DNA from: Bacteroidetes bacterium 4572_112
GTDB taxonomy: Bacteria; Bacteroidota; Bacteroidia; Bacteroidales; UBA1556
Assembly (NCBI GenBank): GCA_002254285.1
Contig: NIUZ01000151.1
Span: forward strand, 1 to 19,440
Reading direction: 5' to 3'
DNA length: 19,440 bases
The number at the start of each line of letters is the position of its first letter. Position 1 is the stretch's first letter. Positions 7,339-14,948 of the stretch are shown here, piece by piece. A program made the position numbers and the translations under genes. A model generated the notes under the pieces. The model ran no database searches, was not told where the DNA came from, and worked only from the letters and a program-made list of their open reading frames with translations.

Positions 7339-8378
7339 TTAATATTTAAATGTTCCGTATTCCGAAACGATAGTAAGTTTTTTGCCTTCATTAGCTTCAC
7401 AACGCCCAATTATTTTGGCGTCAATATTAAAGCTTTTAGAAATAGCTATTAGCTCTTCAGCGGTATTTTTATCAGTATAAATTTCCATACGGTGTCCCAT
7501 ATTGAAAACCTTATACATCTCCTGCCAGCTAGTATTAGATTCTTTCTGAATCATCTCAAATAAAGGAGGAGTATCAAACATATTATCTTTAATAATATGC
7601 AAATCATCTACAAAATGTAGTACTTTGGTTTGTGCGCCACCACTACAATGCACCATTCCGTGAATATCGCTACGGTGCTTATCAAGTATCGCTTTAATAA
7701 CCGGAGCATAGGTACGAGTTGGCGAAAGCACAAGCTTACCAGCATCCACACCATCAACCTTGGTTGCATTTGTTAGTTTCTGAGTTCCAGAATAAACAAG
7801 TTCTGAAGGAACTGCCGCATCAAACGACTCAGGGAATTTATCAGCAAGGTATTTGCTAAAAACATCGTGGCGAGCAGAGGTTAATCCATTGCTACCCATT
7901 CCACCATTATATTCTTTCTCGTAAGTTGCTTGTCCGAATGATTCCATTCCAACAATCACATCACCAGCTTTGATATTTGCATTATCAATTACATCACTCC
8001 TTTTCAAGCGAGCAGTAACTGTAGAATCAACAATAATAGTACGAACAAGGTCTCCAACATCAGCAGTTTCGCCACCGGTAGAGTATAAGCCTATTCCTAA
8101 GTCACGCATTTCTTCAAGAAACTCTTCGCTACTGCAATACCTTTCCAAACGGAAATGTCACCAGTTTCTTTCCAATACATATACGCAAGAGATGATTTTG
8201 TGCCAGCGCCATCGGCATGCATTACTATGCAATGCTCGTCGCTAGCACTCAACATATCAGGCACTATTTTGCAAAATGCTTTAGGATAAAGCCCTTTATC
8301 AATGTTCTTTATGGCGTTATGTACATCATCTTTTGATGCCGACACACCACGTAAATCGTATCTTTCTTGTTCGTTCAT
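7339..8378 (-). pseudogene. purM: AIR synthase (phosphoribosylformylglycinamidine cyclo-ligase), internally deleted and frameshifted
   Basis: PurM makes aminoimidazole ribotide from FGAM with ATP, the fifth step of purine synthesis. Codons 1-82 from the ATG at 8378 read a normal Bacteroidota PurM start (RGVSASKDDVHNAIKNIDKG, HADGAGTKSSLAYMYWKETGD, SVWKGIA). After GCA (8135-8133) the frame is lost: the rest of the protein, from SEEFLEEMRDLGIGLYSTGGETADVGDL onward, resumes in another frame at 8130 and runs to the stop at 7339. The two parts sum to about 345 codons where the family has about 390. The block normally between them (QDALIMN.DDLLCVG...PGEVI..IING in related proteins, from memory) is absent, about 45 residues. 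That block lies in the conserved core, so neither piece should be active. Flanking sequence is intact. It may be a real pseudogene or an assembly deletion. Confidence 0.88.
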
Positions 8379-8398
8379 TTCTAGCTATTATTATTTTG

Positions 8399-8406
8399 CA
8401 AAAGTA
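8399..8406 (-). promoter_or_regulatory. -7 box of the purM-prfA-pyrF promoter
   Basis: Read on the - strand the box is TACTTTTG, a perfect match to the Bacteroidota -7 consensus TAnnTTTG. It lies 20 nt before the purM ATG, giving a very short leader. No TTTG is seen at the -33 position. Confidence 0.6.
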
Positions 8407-8496
8407 AGCTTTTTTTGGGCTTGTTTTTTTGTTTATTTATTGAGCTAAAAGGCTTTGGTTTGCAATTAATTAAGGTATCAATCCGTTACAATAAAG

Positions 8497-8515
8497 TTGA
8501 CTACTTATTAGTCAA
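8497..8515. repeat. Short inverted repeat between divergent genes
   Basis: TTGACTA (8497-8503) and TAGTCAA (8509-8515) are perfect reverse complements around a 5-nt spacer, in the 213-bp region between purM and the membrane nuclease-like gene. It could be an operator for the divergent pair; there is no further evidence. Confidence 0.35.
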
Positions 8516-8591
8516 TTACATTACAATTTATTAAAATAAAAAAGAACCTAATTTATTGTAGTTTAGCGTAAGCATAAAAAAAGCAAAAAAC

Positions 8592-9116
8592 ATGATAAAA
8601 ACAACAGTCTTCGTATTAATAATATCTGCTCTACTTTTCGTTGTATTAAGCTATAAATACAAGGAATATATAAAGCGTCGTAAGCTTCAAAAACAATTTA
8701 AAAGAGGCAACGAATTAGAGAAAGAAGCACGGTATTTTCTAGAAAATAAAGGCTATACTATATTAGAGGAGCAATATGTGCATTATCATGAATATAAAGT
8801 AAATGGCGAAACTCACCAATCGAAATTAATAATAGATTATGTGGTATCACAAAATAATAAAACCTATTTGGTAGAGGTGAAATCTGGCAAAAAAGCAATA
8901 TCCATTTCCGATAAAAATACTAGGAGACAGATTTTAGAGTATTATTTTGCCATTGATAATGATGGAGTATTCCTTTTGGATATGGAGAATGAGGAACTAT
9001 TGAAGATAGAATTTGCTGTTAAAGATAATAAACCCACTAATAATTTAGCTTGGATTATTGCAGCAGCAATGGCTCTTATATTGTTGATTTGCCTACTGAC
9101 AAGCTTTATTGGTTAA
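8592..9116 (+). CDS. Membrane-anchored PD-(D/E)XK nuclease-like protein
   Basis: 174 residues; the gene is not recognised by name. A hydrophobic segment at about 4-21 is followed by a basic stretch (KYKEYIKRRKLQKQFKR), then a soluble domain, then a second hydrophobic segment at about 153-173. The soluble part follows the restriction-endonuclease fold plan: GNELEKEARYFLENKGYTILE (Glu 43, compare YraN/UPF0102), IIDYVV with Asp 82, LVEVKSGK with Glu 95-x-Lys 97, and a trailing helix RRQILEYYF (111-119). The D...ExK spacing is that of a potentially active nuclease. With two membrane segments the domain would face the cytoplasm if the N-terminus is inside. It diverges from purM and converges with the PorE-like gene, so no partner is suggested. 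Structural prediction should decide between nuclease and non-catalytic fold. Confidence 0.7.
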   Translation: MIKTTVFVLIISALLFVVLSYKYKEYIKRRKLQKQFKRGNELEKEARYFLENKGYTILEEQYVHYHEYKVNGETHQSKLIIDYVVSQNNKTYLVEVKSGKKAISISDKNTRRQILEYYFAIDNDGVFLLDMENEELLKIEFAVKDNKPTNNLAWIIAAAMALILLICLLTSFIG

Positions 9117-9150
9117 TTGTTTAATAGCGCTTAACTGATTTATACCAAAT

Positions 9151-9240
9151 TAATACCAAAACACGCCATATAAATCGTTTATATTTCCCTATTACTTCGT
9201 TAAAAATTATTTCCATAGCTATACTTCGACATGCTCAGTA
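9151..9240. repeat. 90-bp dispersed repeat, copy 1
   Basis: Matches 19337-19426 in direct orientation at 89 of 90 positions (T versus G in the ATTACTTCG stretch). It contains the perfect inverted repeat ATATAAA-TCG-TTTATAT (9168-9184) and ends in TTCGACATGCTCAGTA. It lies between the 3' ends of two convergent genes. Confidence 0.93.
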
Positions 9241-9268
9241 AGCACTCAAACTAGAACTTATAAAATGC

Positions 9269-9303
9269 AAAAACCACCTTTCAAAATAGAGAAAGATGGT
9301 TTT
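9269..9303 (-). terminator. Terminator between convergent genes
   Basis: AAAACCACCTTTC (9270-9282) pairs with GAAAGATGGTTTT (9291-9303); on the - strand the only irregular pair is a G-U wobble and the stem runs into a T run. It lies 49 bp past the stop of the PorE-like gene and may also stop transcripts of the nuclease-like gene, because the + strand also has T residues after the stem. Confidence 0.75.
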
Positions 9304-9352
9304 CTTGTGTTAGTGTGATTTCTACCAATAAAGGTAGCATAGTTAAACTTCT

Positions 9353-11848
9353 TTATTCGAATACGATTACTGATTCACTTACTTCAATATAGAAATCTGC
9401 AAATTCCGTTAGTGCTGTTTTACCAATCAAAATAGCTGGACCTCCATGATGACATACAGCAGTAATATCGTAAACTGTTTTATTACCAATGCGTATACGT
9501 TGTACAGTGAATTTCTCACCTTCTTTTATCGTTCCATCAGTAGTAAATGCATCTTTACCATTTTCAAAGCTTTTAACATTCAAGCGATGCTGAGCAATTA
9601 AGCCCATAACAACATCTAATGATATGCTCAAACCTTTTGCTTTTTCTTTATAAGCAAATGTATAAGTGTTATTATTAAGAATACACTCTGCAAAAATAGT
9701 ATCATTCTCCATTATAATAGGAACCTTATTATCTTCTGGATTCATCTTAATAGTTGCAATAAGTGAATCGTTACTATTCTTAGGAACATAATCAGTACGA
9801 AGAATCTTAAATTCAGTACGACGGTTTAGTTGGTTAGCGGCCTTACGTTGCTTGCTTGAGCGAAGTGTCTTCTTAATATACTCTTCAGTAAGTACAGTAC
9901 CCTCAGGGAACTCAACTCCTTTATATTTACCATCTACAAACTTATATCCATTAGGCAATTTACGAGGAACATTCTCTCCGTATCCTTTAGGAACCATTCT
10001 ACCAGCATCAATACCTTTAGTAACAAGGAAATCAACAACAGATTTCGCACGCTTATAACTAAGTGTATCATTCTTTATAGCATCATCTTGGTAATCGGTA
10101 TGCGAACCAAGCTCAATTACTAGAGTAGGATTATCCTGCATGGTCTTAATAAGGCCATTAAGTGAATCTTGATACTGTGGTTGTAAATCCCATTTTGCTA
10201 GAGCATAACGAATCTCTGGAAGCGGAATTGGCTCTGGTGGAATTGGCTCTAGATTAAGATCTAAAATAATATCCTCAGACTCTTTTCTACCAACAGTAGT
10301 TTCGGTTCCGGAATTCTCGAAATGACCACCATGAGTTACCTTTAAAGTATATGTTGTTTTCTTATTTATTTGCTCTTGATTAAAGAAATAATAACCACGT
10401 TGGTCTGTATTTGTAACTAGAACAGTACCATCAGAACCACTCAGAACAATTTTTGCTTGAGGAATATACTGCATAGTTTGCTCATCGCGTATTGTACCTG
10501 CAAGGGTAAATACAATCTCTGGCAACCAGAATTCCCAAATATCGAAACGGCCTCTTCCACCCTCTCTATTACTTGTAATAAATCCTTTTTCCTCGCAGTT
10601 AATCACCTGACGAGTTTTAAGCTGCTTCTTAAGTTTACGAGCTTTACTAAATACAATTCCAAAATCATCAGAAGGAGAATTCAAAGGATAACCTAAGTTT
10701 TCTGCTTCAGAAAATTTACCATCAATTATTTCAGAGCGGAACATATCCCATCCTCCCATACCACCACGGCCATTAGAAGAAAAATAAAGGTAAGTATGCT
10801 CGCGATCTTTTGTTTGAAATATCACTGGGTAACGCTCATCACCCGATGTGTTAATTTTTTCTCCAACATTTTTAGGCTTACCAAAAGGCTTACTTTTACG
10901 CTTTCTGTCTACCACCCAAATATCTCTTCCACCATATCCACCAGGAAGGTCAGAAGTAAAATACATAGTTCTTTCGTTATTATAAATTGCTGGGTGACCC
11001 GAGCGAATAGTATCTGCAGTAATATTTAATGGTTTAGGTTCTCCCCAAGCTTTACCACGTTTTGACGAAGTATAAACATCACAACCTACCATTGCATTTT
11101 TCTTTACATGGCAACGTGTGAAATATATTGTATTAAATTTTCTATTGAAAGTAGCCGAACCATTATTTTCATTTTTGGTATTAAGCATCTTCTCTTCATC
11201 AAGGTTTGTTGGTTTTGCCCAGTTTCCTTTAGCATCTTGAGCTGTAACATACAGCCAAGTAAAACCTAAACCTGTATTAGGATCCTCATCATTATCCGAA
11301 TCTTTTCTAGAAGACGAAAATACTAATGATTTGTATTTTTTATCAGCAAAAGTTGGTGAGAAATCATCATCTCTACTATTTATTTTTCTAATATTTTCTA
11401 CTTCGTAATTTGTATTAGGATTATCAATCCACTGAATAGCAAGTTTCATTGTTTCAATACCTTTAGAACCCCTAGGATCTTCAGGAACCATTTTTATATA
11501 TTCATTATATTGAAATATAGCTTCCTGATATTTACCTTGGTCACGTAAGCTTTCAGCATAATATAAATATATAATTGGATCAGAATATTTCATTCTAACT
11601 AATCGTCGATATTGCTGCTCAGCTTTACGATTATCTTTCATATATCGGTAACATTCCGCAATTTGAAAATTAATACGCTGCTTTTCTACCTTATTTTTAG
11701 TGCCAGAATTTGCTTTCTTATACAAAGGAAGAGCTTTAGAAAACTGCTCTTGTGTAAATGCTGCATCGGCCTCCTTTGCTACTTGCGCAAAAGAAAATAG
11801 CGGTGTTAGGAGTATGAAAAATGCAATAATTGTTAAGTGTAATTTCAT
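9353..11848 (-). CDS. PorE-like TPR / PD40 propeller / CRD / OmpA lipid-free envelope protein with a C-terminal retropepsin-like domain
   Basis: 831 residues. Signal peptide at 1-21 (cleavage after SFA). TPR-like helices at about 22-135. A PD40/WD40-like propeller at about 150-440 shows five blades, with repeated YFTSDLPGGYGGRDIW-type ends. A carboxypeptidase-regulatory-like domain at about 446-533 is followed by the proline-rich linker EPIPPEPIPLPEI. The OmpA C-terminal domain covers about 545-687, with the peptidoglycan-binding pair Asp 585 (GSHTD) and Arg 600 (LSYKR). This order is that of PorE, the type IX secretion component that binds peptidoglycan, and of related OmpA-family proteins. 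PorE proteins end there, near 670 residues. Here about 140 further residues follow: 715-831 match the clan AA retropepsin fold (FTTDGTIKEG, RIRIGNKTVYDI, ILIGKTALTEF), but the catalytic motif is replaced by K734-E-K736. No other T9SS genes are in the window. Confidence 0.85.
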   Translation of the reverse strand: MKLHLTIIAFFILLTPLFSFAQVAKEADAAFTQEQFSKALPLYKKANSGTKNKVEKQRINFQIAECYRYMKDNRKAEQQYRRLVRMKYSDPIIYLYYAESLRDQGKYQEAIFQYNEYIKMVPEDPRGSKGIETMKLAIQWIDNPNTNYEVENIRKINSRDDDFSPTFADKKYKSLVFSSSRKDSDNDEDPNTGLGFTWLYVTAQDAKGNWAKPTNLDEEKMLNTKNENNGSATFNRKFNTIYFTRCHVKKNAMVGCDVYTSSKRGKAWGEPKPLNITADTIRSGHPAIYNNERTMYFTSDLPGGYGGRDIWVVDRKRKSKPFGKPKNVGEKINTSGDERYPVIFQTKDREHTYLYFSSNGRGGMGGWDMFRSEIIDGKFSEAENLGYPLNSPSDDFGIVFSKARKLKKQLKTRQVINCEEKGFITSNREGGRGRFDIWEFWLPEIVFTLAGTIRDEQTMQYIPQAKIVLSGSDGTVLVTNTDQRGYYFFNQEQINKKTTYTLKVTHGGHFENSGTETTVGRKESEDIILDLNLEPIPPEPIPLPEIRYALAKWDLQPQYQDSLNGLIKTMQDNPTLVIELGSHTDYQDDAIKNDTLSYKRAKSVVDFLVTKGIDAGRMVPKGYGENVPRKLPNGYKFVDGKYKGVEFPEGTVLTEEYIKKTLRSSKQRKAANQLNRRTEFKILRTDYVPKNSNDSLIATIKMNPEDNKVPIIMENDTIFAECILNNNTYTFAYKEKAKGLSISLDVVMGLIAQHRLNVKSFENGKDAFTTDGTIKEGEKFTVQRIRIGNKTVYDITAVCHHGGPAILIGKTALTEFADFYIEVSESVIVFE

Positions 11849-12011
11849 TATGTGTGTCGGTTTAATAATTCCTGAAAATTAAGCCGCTAATATACAGTAT
11901 TTTTTTAATAATTTATACTATTTTAACACTTGGAGATTACTTATACTATAAGCTGCCTAAAGTGAAGCATTTCTGTATCAGCATATAGCTATTATACCAT
12001 TAGTAACAATG

Positions 12012-12040
12012 AAAAAAGGGCAATCATTAAATTGCCCTTT
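12012..12040 (-). terminator. Terminator of the DUF5723/TSP3/OmpA gene
   Basis: AAAGGGCAAT (12015-12024) and ATTGCCCTTT (12031-12040) form a perfect 10-bp stem with a 6-nt loop. On the - strand it is followed by a T run (complement of A 12012-12017). It lies 60 bp after the stop at 12101. Confidence 0.88.
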
Positions 12041-12100
12041 AAAAGTATTATTATATTTATTCGTAAAAAATCACGACCTAATCATAGGCAAATACAAACT

Positions 12101-14318
12101 CTAGTCAAATATAACTTTCATTTCTACTCTTCGGTTTTGCGCTCTTCCTTCTTCTGTTTCGTTATCGCCAACAGGGTTCGCCTCTCCATACCATTTCACT
12201 GTTAATTTACTCTCTTTCACATTATGATCTACTAAGTACATCTCAATTGCCTTAGCTCGATTTTGACTCAATCGCATATTGGCTGTTTCTCTACCTACAT
12301 TATCCGTATAACCTTCTATAAGTAACTTATAATCTGTCTTATTAAGGAGCTCTGCCAACTCTTTAAGTGCTGCAAAAGAACTAGGTTTCATTTTGGCTTT
12401 TCCTGTATAAAATTCAAGATTATTGAAAGCCGTTTTAAGAACCTCAACTTCTTCCTCATTAATTACTGGACAACCATTATTAGAAACCAAACCTGGTGTC
12501 ATAGGACAAAGGTCATCCTTGTCTGGCACACTGTCGTTATCACTATCAGCATAAGGGCAACCATTATTTTCCAAAGGACCTGCCAATTGTGGACATTGGT
12601 CATATTTATCTTGTATGCTATCACCATCAGTATCAGTATACGGGCAACCTTGCAAGCTATCAAGTCCTGCAACATCAGGACATAGGTCTAATTGGTCAGC
12701 AATACCATCATTATCAGTATCAGGACAGCCACTAAACTTCGCTAAACCTGGAGTATTTGGGCAATCGTCTAAATTATCAGGGATACTATCACCATCGGTA
12801 TCTACACAACCATGATAAAAAGCAATCCCAGCCACATTAGGGCAACTATCATTCATATCAATTATACCATCACCATCGGTATCAGGACAACCCGAATAAA
12901 ATTTAGAGCCAGGCACATCGGGGCAATCATCATATTTATCTTCAACACCATCACCGTCCGTATCGGGGCAGCCATTAAAAGCAGCAACACCAACAGTATA
13001 AGGACAATCATCAATTTTATTAGGAATGCCATCACCATCACTATCGGGGCAACCATTAAACTCTAATGGGCCTTTAATTTGATCACATTCGTCTAGTTTA
13101 TTTGACACAAAATCACCATCATCATCTTTTGGAGCATGGTATAATATTGGCATTTTAATGGCTACATATAAATCGGCAGTCGTTATACTTTTTTGCAAGC
13201 CTGTTACAGCTAATAAATTATTAGAGCCAACCCAAAGTGGTCCCAATCTTAATCCTAATCCTACATTAAGTTCTCCAAATTGATTATACCTTACGGGAAT
13301 AGATGCTCCGAAAAAAGCACCCTCAAAACGTGGTGTAATACTAATCGAATTAACATAATGAACTCTAGAGAAGCTGTTAGAACCTTGATTTAAAGCCAAT
13401 CGTCCTCCAACATTTACATATATATGGTTTACGACTCTAAGGTCTACATTAAGGTTTATAGTAGTTGGGTTGCCACAAATTCTCCTTACCATCCATTTTG
13501 TATTTATAATCTTTAAACTTAGGTCTAAACTCATATACAAAACCAAAATCTAAACCTACAGCAGGATTAGCGGCAAATTTGAAATCTAAAATATCATCTA
13601 AATTTGCAGTAGCACCAAACTTAAAATCTCCTTCAATATCTACGGCAATAGAATCATTCTGGAGTTCATATTTAAGACTTGTCTCATACAAATAAGCCGA
13701 GCCCATTCCTTGCAACAGCTTTACTGTTAAACCACCCTTCAAGAAATGCTTCTTCTTATTTAGTAACACTTGAGCATATGTCACTCCATACTCTACCCAT
13801 GCTACTGCATTTACTGACATATCTTCATAGTCTAATGGCTTTTTAAATAGTTCTGGAATATCATTTGCATTAAGCATTAAATCAGCCGCTTCAGGATCAA
13901 TATTATCAAGATTTATTAATTGCCTAGCTCTAACACTAAAGCCAATAGACCTTTTCTCGCCAAGGCTAACCATAAAACTTAATAACCTAGCTTCTAAAGC
14001 TTGCGATATATATTTAGGGTCATTATTATCAATTACATCCACATATTTTTTAATAAATAGTGTGTCTTGTATTGATTTTGGATTAAAAATAACTTTACTA
14101 TCAATTCCCCACCAATTATTCTCTATTCGAGTACTTGCACCCATCAATTCCATATCGAATTTATACCTGCTATCAGCTATGCTTGCTGGCTGATAAAACA
14201 TACCTGTTGCACCAGCATAATTATCATTAGAGAACGCAAGGAAATTTTGGGAATAAACAGTCTTTGTTTGAATAAAAATACCAATAAGTAATAAAATAAA
14301 TATATATATGTTTTTCAT
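12101..14318 (-). pseudogene. DUF5723-type porin with eight TSP3 repeats and OmpA domain, split by an internal deletion and frame change
   Basis: The upstream frame (14318-13449) gives a signal peptide (MKNIYIFILLLIGIFIQTKT..SQ, cut near residue 24) and a DUF5723-like barrel half up to KMDGKENLW (Trp 282, at 13475). It then runs out at a stop. Coding sense continues in another frame from about 13468 (NPTTINLNVDLRVVNHIYVN) through the rest of the barrel (ISITPRFEGAFFGASIPVRYN, LRLGPLWVGS, ADLYVAIKMPI). Eight thrombospondin type-3 calcium-binding repeats follow (12467-13126), then an OmpA domain (GYTDNVGRETANMRLSQNRA) ending at 12101. Compared with DUF5723 relatives recalled from memory, about 100 residues are missing between the two barrel parts. 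As written, no full-length protein can be made; the 3' frame has no signal peptide. The intact version would be an outer-membrane protein tethered to peptidoglycan. Pseudogene versus assembly error is undecided. Confidence 0.8.
12467..13126 (-). repeat. Eight thrombospondin type-3 repeats (coding)
   Basis: Eight units of 26-29 residues with the pattern DxDGDxxxDxxDxCPxxxGxxxxxGCP, each carrying the acidic calcium-binding loop and two cysteines. They form a linker between the porin barrel and the OmpA domain. The DNA repeats make antisense open frames here, which are not genes. Confidence 0.92.
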
Positions 14319-14367
14319 AGAAAATCGTGTTAATTAGATACCGTAGTGATCAAATATTATGTAATAG

Positions 14368-14375
14368 CAAATATA
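14368..14375 (-). promoter_or_regulatory. -7 box of the DUF5723/TSP3/OmpA gene
   Basis: On the - strand the box reads TATATTTG, a perfect TAnnTTTG match, 49 nt before the ATG at 14318. There is no clear -33 TTTG. Confidence 0.5.
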
Positions 14376-14583
14376 AGCTTTTTATTGAAGTAAAATTATC
14401 TTTATTATTTTTTATAGAATTACGCCTAATATTCAATACGCTGAATTACTGACTATTATATGAGCATCTAAAACCATAATACCCAAATATAGTGAGTTCT
14501 ATAGTCGATTACATTAAAATAATAAGCAATTATTGTCAAAACAAACAACAAACTCATTAACTTATATTAATGGCTTTTTCTAT

Positions 14584-14770
14584 GTACATGACAAAAAATA
14601 CATGTTTGGGCTAAAGCCCATATTGTTTATTCATAATTAGGCATGGCATTCCCTTCGATAAACTCAGGATGACAGCCATGCCTAATGAATACAATATTCT
14701 ACGGGCTTAAGCCCTAACATAAAAACTAAATAATTGCAAATTAATTATTTAATTATATTTTGTCATGTAC
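14584..14770. repeat. Composite palindromic element of about 190 bp
   Basis: Outer ends are exact 13-bp inverted repeats: GTACATGACAAAA (14584-14596) and TTTTGTCATGTAC (14758-14770). Inside, an imperfect pair of about 46-nt arms (14602-14647 and 14675-14720) includes GGGCTAAAGCCC (14608-14619) opposite GGGCTTAAGCCC (14703-14714), each itself near-palindromic, and GGCATGGC (14640-14647) exactly opposite GCCATGCC (14675-14682). The 27-nt apex carries CCTTCGATAAACTCAGG. No open frame is present. It fits a non-autonomous mobile palindrome (MITE-like). Confidence 0.8.
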
Positions 14771-14898
14771 TGAGTTTTTTATTATTAAAAAAAATAAAAC
14801 TAGGCCTCATAATATGCAAAACTCGCTTTTTTTAAGAATTTTTATAAGCTGAATCTATTTCAGAGTATAATAAATATAAAATGAGCCTAAAATAAATG

Positions 14899-14906
14899 TA
14901 CTTTTG
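14899..14906 (+). promoter_or_regulatory. -7 box of the ABC-F / ychF operon
   Basis: TACTTTTG matches TAnnTTTG exactly, 42 nt before the ABC-F start. A small hairpin, ACGCT (14908-14912) with AGCGT (14919-14923), lies at the expected start of the transcript. Confidence 0.6.
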
Positions 14907-14948
14907 CACGCTTTTTTGAGCGTATATATATAAGAAAGATAATAGATT

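Larger units (their letters stand above)
14319..14948. other. 630-bp divergent intergenic region
   Basis: Holds the promoter box of the - strand DUF5723 gene, the composite palindrome at 14584-14770, an AT-rich stretch with no recognised signal, and the promoter box of the ABC-F gene. No protein-coding frame with credible content is seen. Confidence 0.7.

Noticed and set aside
7326..7409. An in-frame upstream extension of prfA by 28 codons
   Set aside because: It overlaps the end of purM and adds residues unlike RF1; the ATG at 7325 gives the standard RF1 N-terminus and length.
8136..8378. A stand-alone 93-residue protein from the 5' part of purM
   Set aside because: Its first 82 residues are the normal PurM N-terminus and the last 11 are out-of-frame sequence after the deletion.
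12615..13066. Antisense frames across the TSP3 repeats
   Set aside because: They mirror the periodic coding repeats of the - strand gene and have no independent support.
13449..13546. Two separate, overlapping genes for the porin half and the OmpA half
   Set aside because: The 3' frame begins in mid-barrel sequence without a signal peptide, and together the frames follow one known protein plan, so a single broken gene is the simpler reading.
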